A stretch of 64,000 bases of DNA from Paenibacillus sp. 1001270B_150601_E10 (GTDB lineage: Bacteria; Bacillota; Bacilli; Paenibacillales; Paenibacillaceae): NCBI RefSeq assembly GCF_015558675.1, contig NZ_JADMOL010000014.1, forward strand, positions 21,966 through 85,965, in the 5' to 3' direction. The stretch's first letter is position 1. The number at the start of each line of letters is the position of its first letter. This document shows, one piece after another, positions 7,078 to 16,214 of this stretch. The translations under genes and the position numbers were made by a program. The notes beneath the pieces were generated by a model. That model worked only from the letters and a program-made list of their open reading frames with translations, had not been told where the DNA came from and ran no database searches.

Positions 7078-8817
7078 ATGCAACTAAAAGGTATTGCTGC
7101 AGCGTCTGGATATGCGATTGGGCCGGCTTTTATCATGCAAGAGCAAGCTCAAGATGTCGAACGCAAAGTCATTGATGCTTCTCAGGTTGAAGCAGAAGTG
7201 TCGCGCCTCCAGAATGCGGTGAATCAGGCGATGGCAGAGCTTGAGAAGATCAAGGACGATACGGCGGCGAAATTAGGCGAGCACCATGCGGAGATTTTTG
7301 CAACTCATATTCTCGTGCTTCAGGATGAGGAGTTTATCGGGCAGGCACTTGAGAAGGTGCGCACGGAATCCGTAAATGCAGAATATGCGCTACATGAGGT
7401 AGCCCAGCAGCTCATCGATATCTTCAGCAGCATGGACAGTGAATATATGCGTGAACGTGCGGCGGACTTCCGCGATGTGAGCAAGCGTGTGCTAGCGGCA
7501 TTGTCGGGTAAGCAGTCTGCGTCCTTGAACGACTTTGAATCGCCAGTTGTATTGTTTGCTCACGACCTGACACCATCCGATACAGCTCAGCTGGATCGCA
7601 GCAAGGTTGCAGGATTCGCGACAAATATTGGTGGACGCACCTCTCACTCCGCGATCATGGCTCGTTCCATGGAGATTCCAGCTGTTGTCGGCTTGAAGAA
7701 CGGAACCAAGACTGTGAAGAACGGCGATATGATCATTCTTGACGGAGCTCAAGGCTTGATCATTGTTCACCCGGATCAGGAAACAATCGCCGTATACGAA
7801 GAGAAAAAGGCGAAGTTCGAGAAGCGCCAAGAGGAAATGAAGTTGTACAAAGATAAGCCAACAGTAACCGCTGACGGCCAGGCCGTAGAGCTTGTTGCAA
7901 ACATCGGCAACCCGGAAGACGCTCTTGGTGCGCGCAACAACGGTGCAGAAGGTGTTGGATTGTTCCGTACAGAGTTCCTCTATATGGGACGCGACAACTT
8001 CCCATCTGAAGAAGAGCAGTATCAGGCGTATACAACGGTGGCGGAGACTTTGGGTAAAGAAAAGCCAGTTGTTATCCGTACGCTTGATATCGGCGGCGAC
8101 AAGGAGCTTCCTTATCTGGAGCTGCCAAAGGAAATGAATCCATTCCTCGGCTACCGGGCGATTCGAATCTGCTTGGATCAAGTTGATCTGTTCAAGACAC
8201 AGCTTCGTGCGATTCTTCGCGCAAGTGTGCATGGCAACATCAAGATGATGTATCCGATGATCGCAACTTTGGCTGAGCTTCGCCAAGCAAACGCCATTTT
8301 GGCTGAAACAAAGGCCGAGCTCGATCAAGAAGGCATTGCCTACAATAAAGAGATGGAAGTCGGCATGATGGTCGAGATTCCAGCTACAGCAATCATTGCT
8401 GACCAACTGGCAAAAGAAGTAGATTTCTTCTCGATTGGTACCAATGATTTGGTCCAATACACGATGGCTGCTGACCGCATGAATGAGAAGGTGTCCCACC
8501 TGACGCAACCATTCAATCCGGCTGTGCTTCGTTTGATCCGCATGGTTATCGATGCGGCTCATAAAGAAGGCAAGTGGGCTGGCATGTGCGGCGAAATGGC
8601 AGGCAATCTGACGGCCATTCCGATTCTGCTTGGCCTAGGACTGGATGAGTTCAGCATGAGTGCAAGCTCCGTACTTCCTGCACGTGTGTTGATCAGCCGC
8701 CTTAGCCGTGAAGAAATGAAAGATATTGCGGAGCAAGCCTTGACGTTGGAGCATGAAGACGAGATTCAACGCTTCGTTCAAGAGCGTGTAGAAGCAGTTA
8801 ACCAACTGCTTGTGTAG
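7078..8817 (+). CDS. ptsI: PTS enzyme I (PEP-protein phosphotransferase)
   Basis: 579 residues, normal for enzyme I. Domain order is the N-terminal HPr-binding/phospho-His domain (His190 in GGRTSHSAIMARS) and the C-terminal PEP-binding barrel. The barrel shows GVGLFRTEFLYM, FLGYRAIR, EVGMMVEIPA, SIGTNDLVQYTMAADR and the active-site Cys in GMCGEMAG. It transfers phosphate from phosphoenolpyruvate to HPr. GGAGTGGGG lies ahead of ATG. It is last in crr-ptsH-ptsI and is followed by a terminator. Confidence 0.97.
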   Translation: MQLKGIAAASGYAIGPAFIMQEQAQDVERKVIDASQVEAEVSRLQNAVNQAMAELEKIKDDTAAKLGEHHAEIFATHILVLQDEEFIGQALEKVRTESVNAEYALHEVAQQLIDIFSSMDSEYMRERAADFRDVSKRVLAALSGKQSASLNDFESPVVLFAHDLTPSDTAQLDRSKVAGFATNIGGRTSHSAIMARSMEIPAVVGLKNGTKTVKNGDMIILDGAQGLIIVHPDQETIAVYEEKKAKFEKRQEEMKLYKDKPTVTADGQAVELVANIGNPEDALGARNNGAEGVGLFRTEFLYMGRDNFPSEEEQYQAYTTVAETLGKEKPVVIRTLDIGGDKELPYLELPKEMNPFLGYRAIRICLDQVDLFKTQLRAILRASVHGNIKMMYPMIATLAELRQANAILAETKAELDQEGIAYNKEMEVGMMVEIPATAIIADQLAKEVDFFSIGTNDLVQYTMAADRMNEKVSHLTQPFNPAVLRLIRMVIDAAHKEGKWAGMCGEMAGNLTAIPILLGLGLDEFSMSASSVLPARVLISRLSREEMKDIAEQALTLEHEDEIQRFVQERVEAVNQLLV

Positions 8818-8838
8818 ATCCTGGAAAGTGAAGAAAGG

Positions 8839-8878
8839 CGAGTAAGGAAGAGTACAATCCTATTCCTTACTCGTTTTG
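8839..8878 (+). terminator. Terminator of crr-ptsH-ptsI
   Basis: CGAGTAAGGAA (8839-8849) pairs perfectly with TTCCTTACTCG (8863-8873), then TTTT. Confidence 0.85.
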
Positions 8879-8964
8879 TATGTTTTGTCAATGTTTCCAT
8901 TTTTATCGATTAAAGGATATTTTGTAGATTGCGTATATTATTCGGAAAATATGATAAAAAATAG

Positions 8965-8993
8965 TTGACAGTTCATGTCGAATAAACTACAAT
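8965..8993 (+). promoter_or_regulatory. Promoter of glcT
   Basis: TTGACA (8965-8970), 17-base spacer, TACAAT (8988-8993). About 75 bases of leader precede the TTG start of glcT. Confidence 0.8.
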
Positions 8994-9073
8994 AATCTTG
9001 TATCGTTGATCGTTAAGAAAACGGTTTCATAACTCCACTTTCTTGACCTTCTACATGAGAAAGGAGCTTTTCG

Positions 9074-9931
9074 TTGTCAAACGAACGTCGCTTGGAAATT
9101 GTACGCGCATTAAGTAATAATGTCGTATTAACGATCGATGTAGTGACGAACACTGAAACGATTCTCATGGGTAAGGGGATTGGATTCGGCGCTAAGCCTG
9201 GAGCAACGATTCAAGCAGATGATTCTCGCATTGAGAAGCGGTTCTCTCTGCAAGACAAGCAGCATCTGACACAGTATCAGACATTGCTTGAGCAGATCGA
9301 TCCTGAGGTTATCATGGTGTCGGAAGAAATTATTTCAATGGTATCTGAACAATTGACACCTGATCTCAATGAGCATATTCATCTTGCACTTCCTAGTCAT
9401 ATTGAGTTTACTCTCTATCGATTGCGCAATCAGATCGCAATTGAGAATCCGTTCTTATTAGAGATAAGAACCTTGAATCCAGATGAGTTTAAGGTAGCGA
9501 TTCAAGCCGCCAAGCTTATCGAACGAACCTTCAATGTGGAGGTTCCAGAAGAAGAGACAGGCTTTCTTACCATTCATATTCAATCCGCCGTAGCACACGT
9601 GCCTGTCGGCAACGTGGTTCAATTCAGCCACCTGCTGAAGGATCTTGTTGCACATATCGAATCACGAAGAGGCACCGAGATTCCAAAGGATAGCGTGGAT
9701 TACGTTCGACTAATCACTCACTTACGGTTTGCAATTGAGCGAATACGCAAGGGTGAACATTCTCGAAACCCCTTTCGCGATAAGATGAAGGATATGGTCC
9801 CCTATGAATTTGGGGTCGCGAAGGAATGCGGAGATTTGATGGCAGAACGTTTAGGTGTTGACGTATCAGAAGATGAAGTCGCATACATAGCGATGCATCT
9901 ATATCGTCTGTTCAGCAAGGACATAGATTAA
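9074..9931 (+). CDS. glcT: PtsGHI operon transcriptional antiterminator GlcT
   Basis: A 285-residue BglG/SacY-family protein. An N-terminal RNA-binding CAT domain (residues 1-57, with GKGIGFGAKPG) is followed by two PTS-regulation domains. PRD1 has His109 (LPSHI) and His168 (LTIHI); PRD2 has His216 (LITHL) and His275 (IAMHL). These histidines are phosphorylated by HPr and the glucose permease to set activity. The start is TTG 9074 with AAGGAG seven bases ahead. Its targets are visible here: RAT elements at 6024 and 9945. It sits directly before ptsG and probably opens both leaders when glucose is transported. Confidence 0.93.
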   Translation: MSNERRLEIVRALSNNVVLTIDVVTNTETILMGKGIGFGAKPGATIQADDSRIEKRFSLQDKQHLTQYQTLLEQIDPEVIMVSEEIISMVSEQLTPDLNEHIHLALPSHIEFTLYRLRNQIAIENPFLLEIRTLNPDEFKVAIQAAKLIERTFNVEVPEEETGFLTIHIQSAVAHVPVGNVVQFSHLLKDLVAHIESRRGTEIPKDSVDYVRLITHLRFAIERIRKGEHSRNPFRDKMKDMVPYEFGVAKECGDLMAERLGVDVSEDEVAYIAMHLYRLFSKDID

Positions 9932-9944
9932 TATGACATCACAA

Positions 9945-9973
9945 GCGTGTTACTAGTACGACTAGGCATGAGC
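9945..9973 (+). promoter_or_regulatory. GlcT RAT element, ptsG copy
   Basis: Identical over 29 bases to the element at 6024-6052. It begins only 13 bases after the glcT stop, leaving no room for a separate promoter in the gap. ptsG must be reached by glcT readthrough or a promoter inside glcT. The 3' end is shared with the terminator that follows. Confidence 0.9.
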
Positions 9974-10055
9974 TTGGAAGATGGCTTAGACGAACATCTT
10001 GCACATTGGTGCAGCTGATGGATTCGTCTATCCACTTCTAGGCTCATGCTTTTTT
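9966..10055 (+). terminator. RAT-overlapping leader terminator before ptsG
   Basis: GCATGAGC (9966-9973) pairs with GCTCATGC (10042-10049), with an inner TTAGACGAA/TTCGTCTA arm, then TTTTTT. Overlap with the RAT makes it conditional on GlcT. Confidence 0.88.
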
Positions 10056-10150
10056 GTTTCTATCATCCAAGCGATGATATCAGGCACAAGAATAGTTTTG
10101 TGGCCTTTTATCCATACTTTACTTATCTATAATTTAAGGAGGAACTTCCC

Positions 10151-11608
10151 ATGTTAGCGTTCTTGCAAAAAATTGGCCGAGCTCTCATGCTCCCGGTCGC
10201 AACGCTTCCTGCAGCAGCCATTTTGCTACGCTTTGGTGCAATTGATTACGTCAAAGACTTCCATATGGGGGATACGGTTGGCGGATTCCTTAACCAATAT
10301 GTTGCCCCGTTCCTGTTGGCAGGCGGGGATACGATCTTTGGCAACTTACCGCTGATCTTTGCCGTTGCCATTGCTATCGGTCTTGCGGGTGATGCGGTTG
10401 CCGCTCTAGCCGCAGTTATTGCTCATATCATTTTGATTAAGGTGCTTGCAACAGTACCTACTGCATTTGCTTTTATCCCAGACGATGTAAAGCTTGATAT
10501 GGGTGTGCTTGGCGGTATCCTGGCGGGTGGACTTGCTGCCTTCATGTATAACCGCTTCCATGATATTAAGCTTCCTGACTGGCTTGGCTTCTTCGGCGGG
10601 AAACGCTTCGTTCCAATCGTAACGTCCGTGTCCATTATCGTAGTTGGTCTCTTGTTCGGTCTTATCTGGAGTCCAGTTCAAGATGCAATCGATGCTTTCG
10701 GTAACTGGGTTGTAGGCTTAGGCGCGATCGGCTCCGGCGGATTTATGGTCGCGAACCGCTTGCTCATTCCAACGGGTCTGCATCACATTTTGAACAACGT
10801 TGCTTGGTTCCAGATCGGTACATTTACAGATGCGGCTGGTGAGGTTGTGCGCGGTGATATCAACCGCTTCTTCGCAGGAGATCAGACTGCCGGCGCATTT
10901 ATGACAGGTTTCTTCCCAATTATGATGTTCGCTTTGCCGGGTGCGGCGCTTGCCTTCATCCACACAGCGAGACCTGAAAGACGTAAAGCTGTTGCTGCGA
11001 TCTTCATCGGGACAGCATTCGCTTCCTTCTTGACAGGTATTACGGAGCCAATCGAGTTCGCGTTCATGTTCGCAGCTCCAGTATTGTACGGTGTGCATGC
11101 TGTATTGTCCGGTTTGTCTGGGGTTATTACTTCCATGCTTGGCATTAAGCACGGATTCGGTTTCTCCGCTGGTTTCATTGACTATGCGCTGAACTATCCG
11201 CTTGCGACGAAGCCGCTCTTGATCATTCCAATCGGTATTGTATACTTCATCGTATACTACCTGTTGTTCAGATTCTTGATTATAAAACTGAATCTGAAGA
11301 CACCTGGCCGTGAGGATATGACGGAAGAGTCCAAGACCGAAGCTGCTGCAAGCAGCAACAACTCCTTGTCCGAAAAGGCAACGAAGGTGCTTGAGTATAT
11401 CGGTGGCGGAGACAACATCCTAGTTAACGAAGCTTGTATCACACGTCTTCGTCTTACGTTGAAAGATGATAAGGTCGTCAATGAAAGTGGCCTCAAATCC
11501 TTGGGTGCTGCCGGTGTGATGAAGCTTGGTTCGGGTAACGTTCAGATCGTATTTGGTACACAATCCGAGCTGTTGAAAGATGAAATTAAGAAGCAAATGA
11601 ATAAATAA
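10151..11608 (+). CDS. ptsG: PTS glucose permease, IICB
   Basis: 485 residues. The N-terminal IIC domain has about ten membrane segments and the glucose-family motif GITEPIEF. A linker rich in Ser, Ala and Glu (around 385-400) leads to a C-terminal IIB domain. IIB carries the phosphorylated Cys429 in NEACITRLR and ends GSGNVQIVFGTQ. There is no IIA domain, unlike the IICBA PtsG of B. subtilis, so IIA must come from crr at 6211. It imports and phosphorylates glucose, or possibly N-acetylglucosamine, which the same family carries. Expression is gated by the RAT/terminator leader. Confidence 0.92.
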   Translation: MLAFLQKIGRALMLPVATLPAAAILLRFGAIDYVKDFHMGDTVGGFLNQYVAPFLLAGGDTIFGNLPLIFAVAIAIGLAGDAVAALAAVIAHIILIKVLATVPTAFAFIPDDVKLDMGVLGGILAGGLAAFMYNRFHDIKLPDWLGFFGGKRFVPIVTSVSIIVVGLLFGLIWSPVQDAIDAFGNWVVGLGAIGSGGFMVANRLLIPTGLHHILNNVAWFQIGTFTDAAGEVVRGDINRFFAGDQTAGAFMTGFFPIMMFALPGAALAFIHTARPERRKAVAAIFIGTAFASFLTGITEPIEFAFMFAAPVLYGVHAVLSGLSGVITSMLGIKHGFGFSAGFIDYALNYPLATKPLLIIPIGIVYFIVYYLLFRFLIIKLNLKTPGREDMTEESKTEAAASSNNSLSEKATKVLEYIGGGDNILVNEACITRLRLTLKDDKVVNESGLKSLGAAGVMKLGSGNVQIVFGTQSELLKDEIKKQMNK

Positions 11609-11652
11609 TCATGTAGCTAACCGATCAATAGATCGTTGGGAAGATCATGATC

Positions 11653-11704
11653 AAAGAGCCTTTAGTACTCGAATGTTTCGATGACTAAAGGCTCTTTTTT
11701 AATC
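11653..11704 (+). terminator. Terminator of ptsG
   Basis: AAAGAGCCTTTAGT pairs with ACTAAAGGCTCTTT, followed by a run of T ending near 11700. Confidence 0.9.
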
Positions 11705-11844
11705 TATTTAATAGTACAGTGCTGCTTCTTGCGCTGCTTTTTCATACTAGCGTATTACTATGCATACATAAACGTAAGGGCGATGTTGTTATAGCCTTGT
11801 CAACGGTTCGTCATGATTCATTTTACATATGCCTATTTTGATCA

Positions 11845-11874
11845 TTGAGTCTTAAGCACTAGTTGAATTATAAT
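11845..11874 (+). promoter_or_regulatory. Promoter of the small membrane protein gene
   Basis: TTGAGT (11845-11850), 18 bases, TATAAT (11869-11874). The rest of the 353-base gap between ptsG and the small gene holds only the ptsG terminator. Confidence 0.6.
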
Positions 11875-11961
11875 ATGGGAAGAAATTCCTTTGTCAGAAC
11901 GATTGTTCAGACGTAGGCTTCATCATCAGATTGGCAAGTACAGTCAGGGGGAGTCGGAACG

Positions 11962-12138
11962 ATGCTAAAGTATCGAATCATCGTGTGGGGAAGTCTCATT
12001 TGTGCTGTACTATTTATTGGCTGCAGTTTGCTGCTTGATTTCAATGCTATTTGGCAGGTGCTGCTGAGCTGGCTGCTCGGTGGTGCGAGCATTACCATTG
12101 CGTTGTATTATACGGACAAATTGAATCGTGATCTGTAA
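11962..12138 (+). CDS. Small two-span membrane protein, unknown function
   Basis: A 58-residue frame starting at ATG 11962, with GGGGGAG ending eight bases before it. Residues about 5-26 and 30-50 are hydrophobic (IIVWGSLICAVLFIGCSLLL; WQVLLSWLLGGASITIALYY), followed by a charged tail TDKLNRDL. This predicts a small inner-membrane hairpin protein. It has its own promoter and terminator, which supports a real monocistronic gene. I do not recognise the family. Confidence 0.65.
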   Translation: MLKYRIIVWGSLICAVLFIGCSLLLDFNAIWQVLLSWLLGGASITIALYYTDKLNRDL

Positions 12139-12142
12139 AGAA

Positions 12143-12190
12143 AGAAGCGCCGCTTCTCCAGTATGTTGAAGAAGGACGCTTCTATTTTTT
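12143..12190 (+). terminator. Terminator after the small membrane gene
   Basis: AGAAGCG (12143-12149) pairs with CGCTTCT at 12177-12183, followed by ATTTTTT. A second CGCTTCT at 12151-12157 offers an alternative, nearly loopless pairing. Confidence 0.7.
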
Positions 12191-12273
12191 CGTAAATGGA
12201 TATGGTGTTACATTTCAAGGGCTAGCCGTGATATTGATTGTAAATAAACGGTTGTCCCCAATATCCCCGAGCC

Positions 12274-13584
12274 TTACTTCGCCATGCGGCGGAAGCTTTC
12301 GTTAGATGCCTCGATCGTACGATCAATATCTTCATCGCTGTGAGCAGTTGTTAAGAACCAAGCCTCGAATCTAGATGGCGCCAAACAGATGCCTTGATCC
12401 AGCATATGACGGAAGTAAGCGCCGAACAGTTCTGCATCAGATCCCTGTGCCTCATCGTAGTTTGTTACTGGATGGCTGCAGAAGTGAGTTGAGAAGGCTC
12501 CGCGAATGCGATTGATCGTCATTGGAATGCCGTAGCGGTCAGCTCCTGCTTGAATACCCTCAACCAGTTTGATCGCCTGTGCTTCCATACGTTCGTAAAG
12601 GCCTGGCTCTTGAAGCACCTCTAGGCAAGCGATGCCTGCCGAGATGGATGCAGGGTTGCCGGCCATCGTACCTGCTTGATAGGCAGGGCCAAGCGGAGCT
12701 ACCTGCTCCATCACATGCTTGCGGCCGCCATAAGCGCCGATCGGAAGGCCTCCGCCGATGATCTTGCCAAGAGCTGTAAGATCCGGCTCGATCGCAGCAT
12801 GATCAGGGAACGCATGATACGTTTGTGTAGATCCATAATGGAAGCGGAACGCACTGATAACCTCATCGTAAATGACAAGTGCGCCGTATTCTCTTGTCAG
12901 CTTGCAAAGCCCCTCTAGGAAGCCTTCCTTAGGCATAACCATCCCGAAGTTGCCGACAATCGGCTCCACCATTACCGCAGCTACATCTTCTCCCCAGCGC
13001 TCAAGTGCTTCCTTCAAGCTGTCGAGATCGTTGAAAGGTACGGTAATGACTTCGTGTGCAATGCTTGTTGGAATGCCCGCACTGTCAGGTATGCCAAGTG
13101 TAGAAGGACCTGAGCCGGCAGCTACAAGCACAAGGTCGGAGTGGCCGTGATAGCAGCCAGCGAACTTGATGCGCTTCGTATATGCGCGAGCAACGCGAAT
13201 CGTCGTCATCACGGCCTCGGTACCGGAGTTCACGAATCGTACTTTATCGAGGGACGGAATGGATTCTTTCAGCATGCGAGCGAGTTTAATCTCAAGCTCA
13301 GTCGGTGTGCCGTACAAGGTTCCGTTCTGTGCGGCACGAATAATCGCTTCCGTTACATGAGGATGTGCGTGTCCTGTAATAATTGGACCGTAAGCCGCCA
13401 AGTAATCTACATATTGATTGCCGTCCACGTCCCAGAAGTAAGCTCCTTTAGCACGCTCCATGAAGACTGGAGCGCCGCCGCCAACCGCCTTGAAAGAGCG
13501 CGAGGGGCTGTTTACGCCGCCTACAATATGGCTTAAGGCTTCTTCATATAATTTGCTGGAGCGTTCACGTGGTTGCATAGTCAT
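12274..13584 (-). CDS. gsaB: Glutamate-1-semialdehyde 2,1-aminomutase, GsaB type
   Basis: 436 residues, a class III PLP aminotransferase fold. It converts glutamate-1-semialdehyde to 5-aminolevulinate for tetrapyrrole synthesis. Motifs: [55 protein letters not shown] and the PLP lysine in [27 protein letters not shown] and YGTPTELE fit the GsaB paralogue of Bacillus better than HemL in the hem operon (SPVRAFKSV), from memory. No other haem gene is near. The gene order with an ABC exporter and bcp recalls the B. subtilis gsaB-ygaF region. Confidence 0.9.
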   Translation of the reverse strand: MTMQPRERSSKLYEEALSHIVGGVNSPSRSFKAVGGGAPVFMERAKGAYFWDVDGNQYVDYLAAYGPIITGHAHPHVTEAIIRAAQNGTLYGTPTELEIKLARMLKESIPSLDKVRFVNSGTEAVMTTIRVARAYTKRIKFAGCYHGHSDLVLVAAGSGPSTLGIPDSAGIPTSIAHEVITVPFNDLDSLKEALERWGEDVAAVMVEPIVGNFGMVMPKEGFLEGLCKLTREYGALVIYDEVISAFRFHYGSTQTYHAFPDHAAIEPDLTALGKIIGGGLPIGAYGGRKHVMEQVAPLGPAYQAGTMAGNPASISAGIACLEVLQEPGLYERMEAQAIKLVEGIQAGADRYGIPMTINRIRGAFSTHFCSHPVTNYDEAQGSDAELFGAYFRHMLDQGICLAPSRFEAWFLTTAHSDEDIDRTIEASNESFRRMAK

Positions 13585-13708
13585 GGTCTATCCATCTCCC
13601 TTATTGGTATCAAAATCAATCATTCACGCGATTAGGCTGCAGTTACGAAGATGGCGCCTAGTCGCGTGATAATAGGTGGTAAGTGTTTGAATCGCGGTCC
13701 TCACATCA

Positions 13709-14734
13709 TTAGGGTGTGCTGGATGAGCTTTGAGGATCCTGGCTATCGTTCGTTGTCTCCTCTGCCTGATCCTGTTTGCCTTCCAGATAATCTTTAACGA
13801 AGCTGCGGAGGGCATCTTTATCGCTTACGCCAAGCACCGCTTCATTGTTGACTCTCATTTCCTGAAGCAGATCATTCGGGGGCAATTGCTGGCTCTTGCC
13901 AATCTTCACGTCCAAGCCAAGCATGCCGAGCTTAATCATGTCCTCAGGGGTCAGATTCGTTTCTATGTAAGGCGCCATCTTATTGATGAGATGGGGCAGC
14001 TGGATAAGAGACCAGGCTGTCTTCATCTTGTCGGCAACCGCACCGAGAAGCTTTCGCTGACGCTCTGTGCGCGCAAAGTCGGACAGGGCATCATAGCGGA
14101 AGCGAACATATTGGAGCGCTTTGTCGCCATCTAGAACCTGCAAGCCTTTTTTGAGATGAATATCGTATTCGTGATTGTCCGCCTTGCTTGTATAAGTCAT
14201 ATCCTTTTCAACGTCAATCTCCACGCCTCCCATCGCATCGATAAGCGCGATAAAGCCTCGGAAGTCCGTGTACATATAGTACTGAATATCAAGTCCCGTC
14301 CACTCGCTGAAGGTCTTCATCGCAAGATTGGGTCCGCCCTTCTGCAAAGCGGTATTGGCTCGATGCTGTCCTTCATCAGGAATGTCCACAATCGTATCCC
14401 GCATGATCGACATCAGGTGTGCGGTTTTGGTCAATGGATCAATGGAAGCAAGCATGATCGAGTCGGTACGCGGAATTTCATTCTCGCTGAAGCCGCGCGC
14501 GTCTGCGCCAAGAAGCAGGATATTAACCCTTTCTTGTCCTTCCCACTTGGGGGGAGGTGGTTCTTCCCTATGGGTCGAATCGGGATTATGGGGCGTAAGC
14601 TTTGTCGTTTCAGGCGGCTTGCTTAAGTTGTTCAAGCTGTCATACAGCCACCAGGCATAAGACCCCGTACCAATGACAAGAAGCAGCACGAGGGATAGCA
14701 GTATCATTTTCCATTTCTTACGTATCCACTTCAT
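13709..14734 (-). CDS. LytR-CpsA-Psr (LCP) family wall-polymer ligase
   Basis: 341 residues. A basic N-terminus and one membrane anchor (residues 9-29, ILLSLVLLLVIGTGSYAWWL) are followed by a Pro-rich external linker. The LCP domain then shows NILLLGADAR, RTDSIMLASIDP, MSIMRDTIVDI, the INxALQKGG-like segment and YVRFRYD. The clustered Arg and Asp residues bind the lipid pyrophosphate and metal. Family members attach teichoic acids or other glycopolymers to peptidoglycan outside the membrane. The Ser/Thr/Gln-rich C-terminal tail is disordered. It is transcribed toward gsaB from the promoter at 14864-14892, possibly as one unit with it. Confidence 0.88.
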   Translation of the reverse strand: MKWIRKKWKMILLSLVLLLVIGTGSYAWWLYDSLNNLSKPPETTKLTPHNPDSTHREEPPPPKWEGQERVNILLLGADARGFSENEIPRTDSIMLASIDPLTKTAHLMSIMRDTIVDIPDEGQHRANTALQKGGPNLAMKTFSEWTGLDIQYYMYTDFRGFIALIDAMGGVEIDVEKDMTYTSKADNHEYDIHLKKGLQVLDGDKALQYVRFRYDALSDFARTERQRKLLGAVADKMKTAWSLIQLPHLINKMAPYIETNLTPEDMIKLGMLGLDVKIGKSQQLPPNDLLQEMRVNNEAVLGVSDKDALRSFVKDYLEGKQDQAEETTNDSQDPQSSSSTP

Positions 14735-14863
14735 GAAGATCGATCCATCCTTTCTGCAGTCGGAGACGAAGAAGTAGGTCTAGGTTGCAGATCCGATGCG
14801 TTCATCGACGAGAATACAAGCAACGGACAAGCGGTCTGATTCATCTTAGGCTTGCCTCTATTC

Positions 14864-14892
14864 ATTATATGTTGTTCATCTGGGCTTATCAA
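14864..14892 (-). promoter_or_regulatory. Promoter of the LCP gene
   Basis: On the minus strand TTGATA (14887-14892), 17-base spacer, TATAAT (14864-14869); the LCP start is 130 bases downstream. Confidence 0.75.
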
Positions 14893-15011
14893 CGAAACGT
14901 AAACTTGATGCTCATACGCCGCTCAACGGGGGAGAAACTTATAGTATAATGGAAGGCGGTCCGTTTAGCTGACATTTGGAATGGACGGATGAAAAGGGGG
15001 TTAACATCCAG

Positions 15012-16214
15012 ATGAACGCAATAGAGGTAGAGAAGCTGCGCAAGACGTTCCGCGTGCAGCAGAACCGTGAAGGCTTGAAGGGTGCTTTTAAGGACTTGTT
15101 CAAGCGTGAATATAATGAAGTCATGGCTGTAAAGGATATTTCCTTTACGATTCCTCAGGGGGAAATCTGCGGGTATATCGGAGAGAATGGCGCGGGGAAA
15201 TCAACCACCATTAAGATGCTTACGGGAATCCTCGTACCGACAGCCGGTTCATTGAAGGTCCAAGGCTATGTTCCGCATCAGGAACGGGAAGCCTTTGTTA
15301 AGCATATTGGTGTTGTATTTGGACAGCGAAGCCAGCTGTGGTGGGATATCGGAGTTATCGAATCCTTTCGTCTCCTGCGAAAGGTATACCGTGTTCCCGA
15401 GCAGGACTTTAACCGCCGCCTGAATGAGCTGGTAGAGCGGCTGAGCCTGCAGGAGCTCTTGAATCGCCCGGTAAGGAAGCTAAGCCTTGGACAGCGCATG
15501 CGCTGCGAGCTGGTAGCGGCGCTGCTGCACCAGCCGGAGGTCGTATTCTTGGACGAGCCTACGATCGGTCTTGATATTGTCGTCAAAACGGAGATTCGCG
15601 AGTTTCTGCTTCATATGAACCGAGAATATGGGACGACGATTCTGCTGACAACGCATGACCTGCAGGATATTGAAGCGCTCTGTTCCCGAGTGATAATGCT
15701 CGATGATGGCAATATTATCTATGACGGTGGCCTCGATACGCTTAAATCCACTTGGGGCAAGGGGCGCGAGGTTCGCTTGCAATTCGCAAAGCCAATGGAG
15801 CTCCATGCGCTGCATCAATTAACAGCAGGCCTTCCTGTTACTTGGGAGGCAGCATCTCGGATGGAAGCCAGCGTCTATGTGCCAAATGAGCTTAATGTCT
15901 CGGATGTGATTGGCTTGATTGTTGGCCAAGCAGCGATCTCGGATTTGAGCATTCATGAGACTAATACCGATGACATTGTCCGTGAGATCTACAAGACGGG
16001 TTCGGCAAGCGCGCCTGCGATCGAAATGCTTCAGAAGAGTGCGGAAGTGGAGCAGAATTCCAGTGCGCATAGCCGAGGCGGACAGCTTCATGAAAGTGCT
16101 CCTGCACAGAATGAGAAGCATATTCAAGAGAAGCGGCAAGCAGAGGAGGACGCTAGGGAACTGGCTGCCGTAAGCGGCGGAAGAGAGAAGTCGGAGGGGA
16201 AGTCCGATGAATAG
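15012..16214 (+). CDS. ABC exporter ATP-binding protein
   Basis: About 400 residues. Walker A GENGAGKST, Q-loop, signature LSLGQRMRCELVAALLH, Walker B VVFLDEPTIGLD and the switch His in TTHDL are all present. A long C-terminal extension (about 240-400) is Gln/Glu-rich and likely accessory. It energises the two ABC-2 membrane proteins encoded directly downstream (overlap of 8 bases, then 5 bases apart). The substrate is unknown. I chose ATG 15012 because AAAGGGGG lies 11 bases ahead; ATG 14976 in the same frame has no good ribosome site. A TATAAT box at 14945 may be its -10. Confidence 0.88.
   Translation: MNAIEVEKLRKTFRVQQNREGLKGAFKDLFKREYNEVMAVKDISFTIPQGEICGYIGENGAGKSTTIKMLTGILVPTAGSLKVQGYVPHQEREAFVKHIGVVFGQRSQLWWDIGVIESFRLLRKVYRVPEQDFNRRLNELVERLSLQELLNRPVRKLSLGQRMRCELVAALLHQPEVVFLDEPTIGLDIVVKTEIREFLLHMNREYGTTILLTTHDLQDIEALCSRVIMLDDGNIIYDGGLDTLKSTWGKGREVRLQFAKPMELHALHQLTAGLPVTWEAASRMEASVYVPNELNVSDVIGLIVGQAAISDLSIHETNTDDIVREIYKTGSASAPAIEMLQKSAEVEQNSSAHSRGGQLHESAPAQNEKHIQEKRQAEEDARELAAVSGGREKSEGKSDE

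Noticed and set aside
7492..8562. Minus-strand open frame of 356 residues
   Set aside because: Antisense to ptsI, which is conserved throughout; no ribosome site or family motif on the opposite strand.
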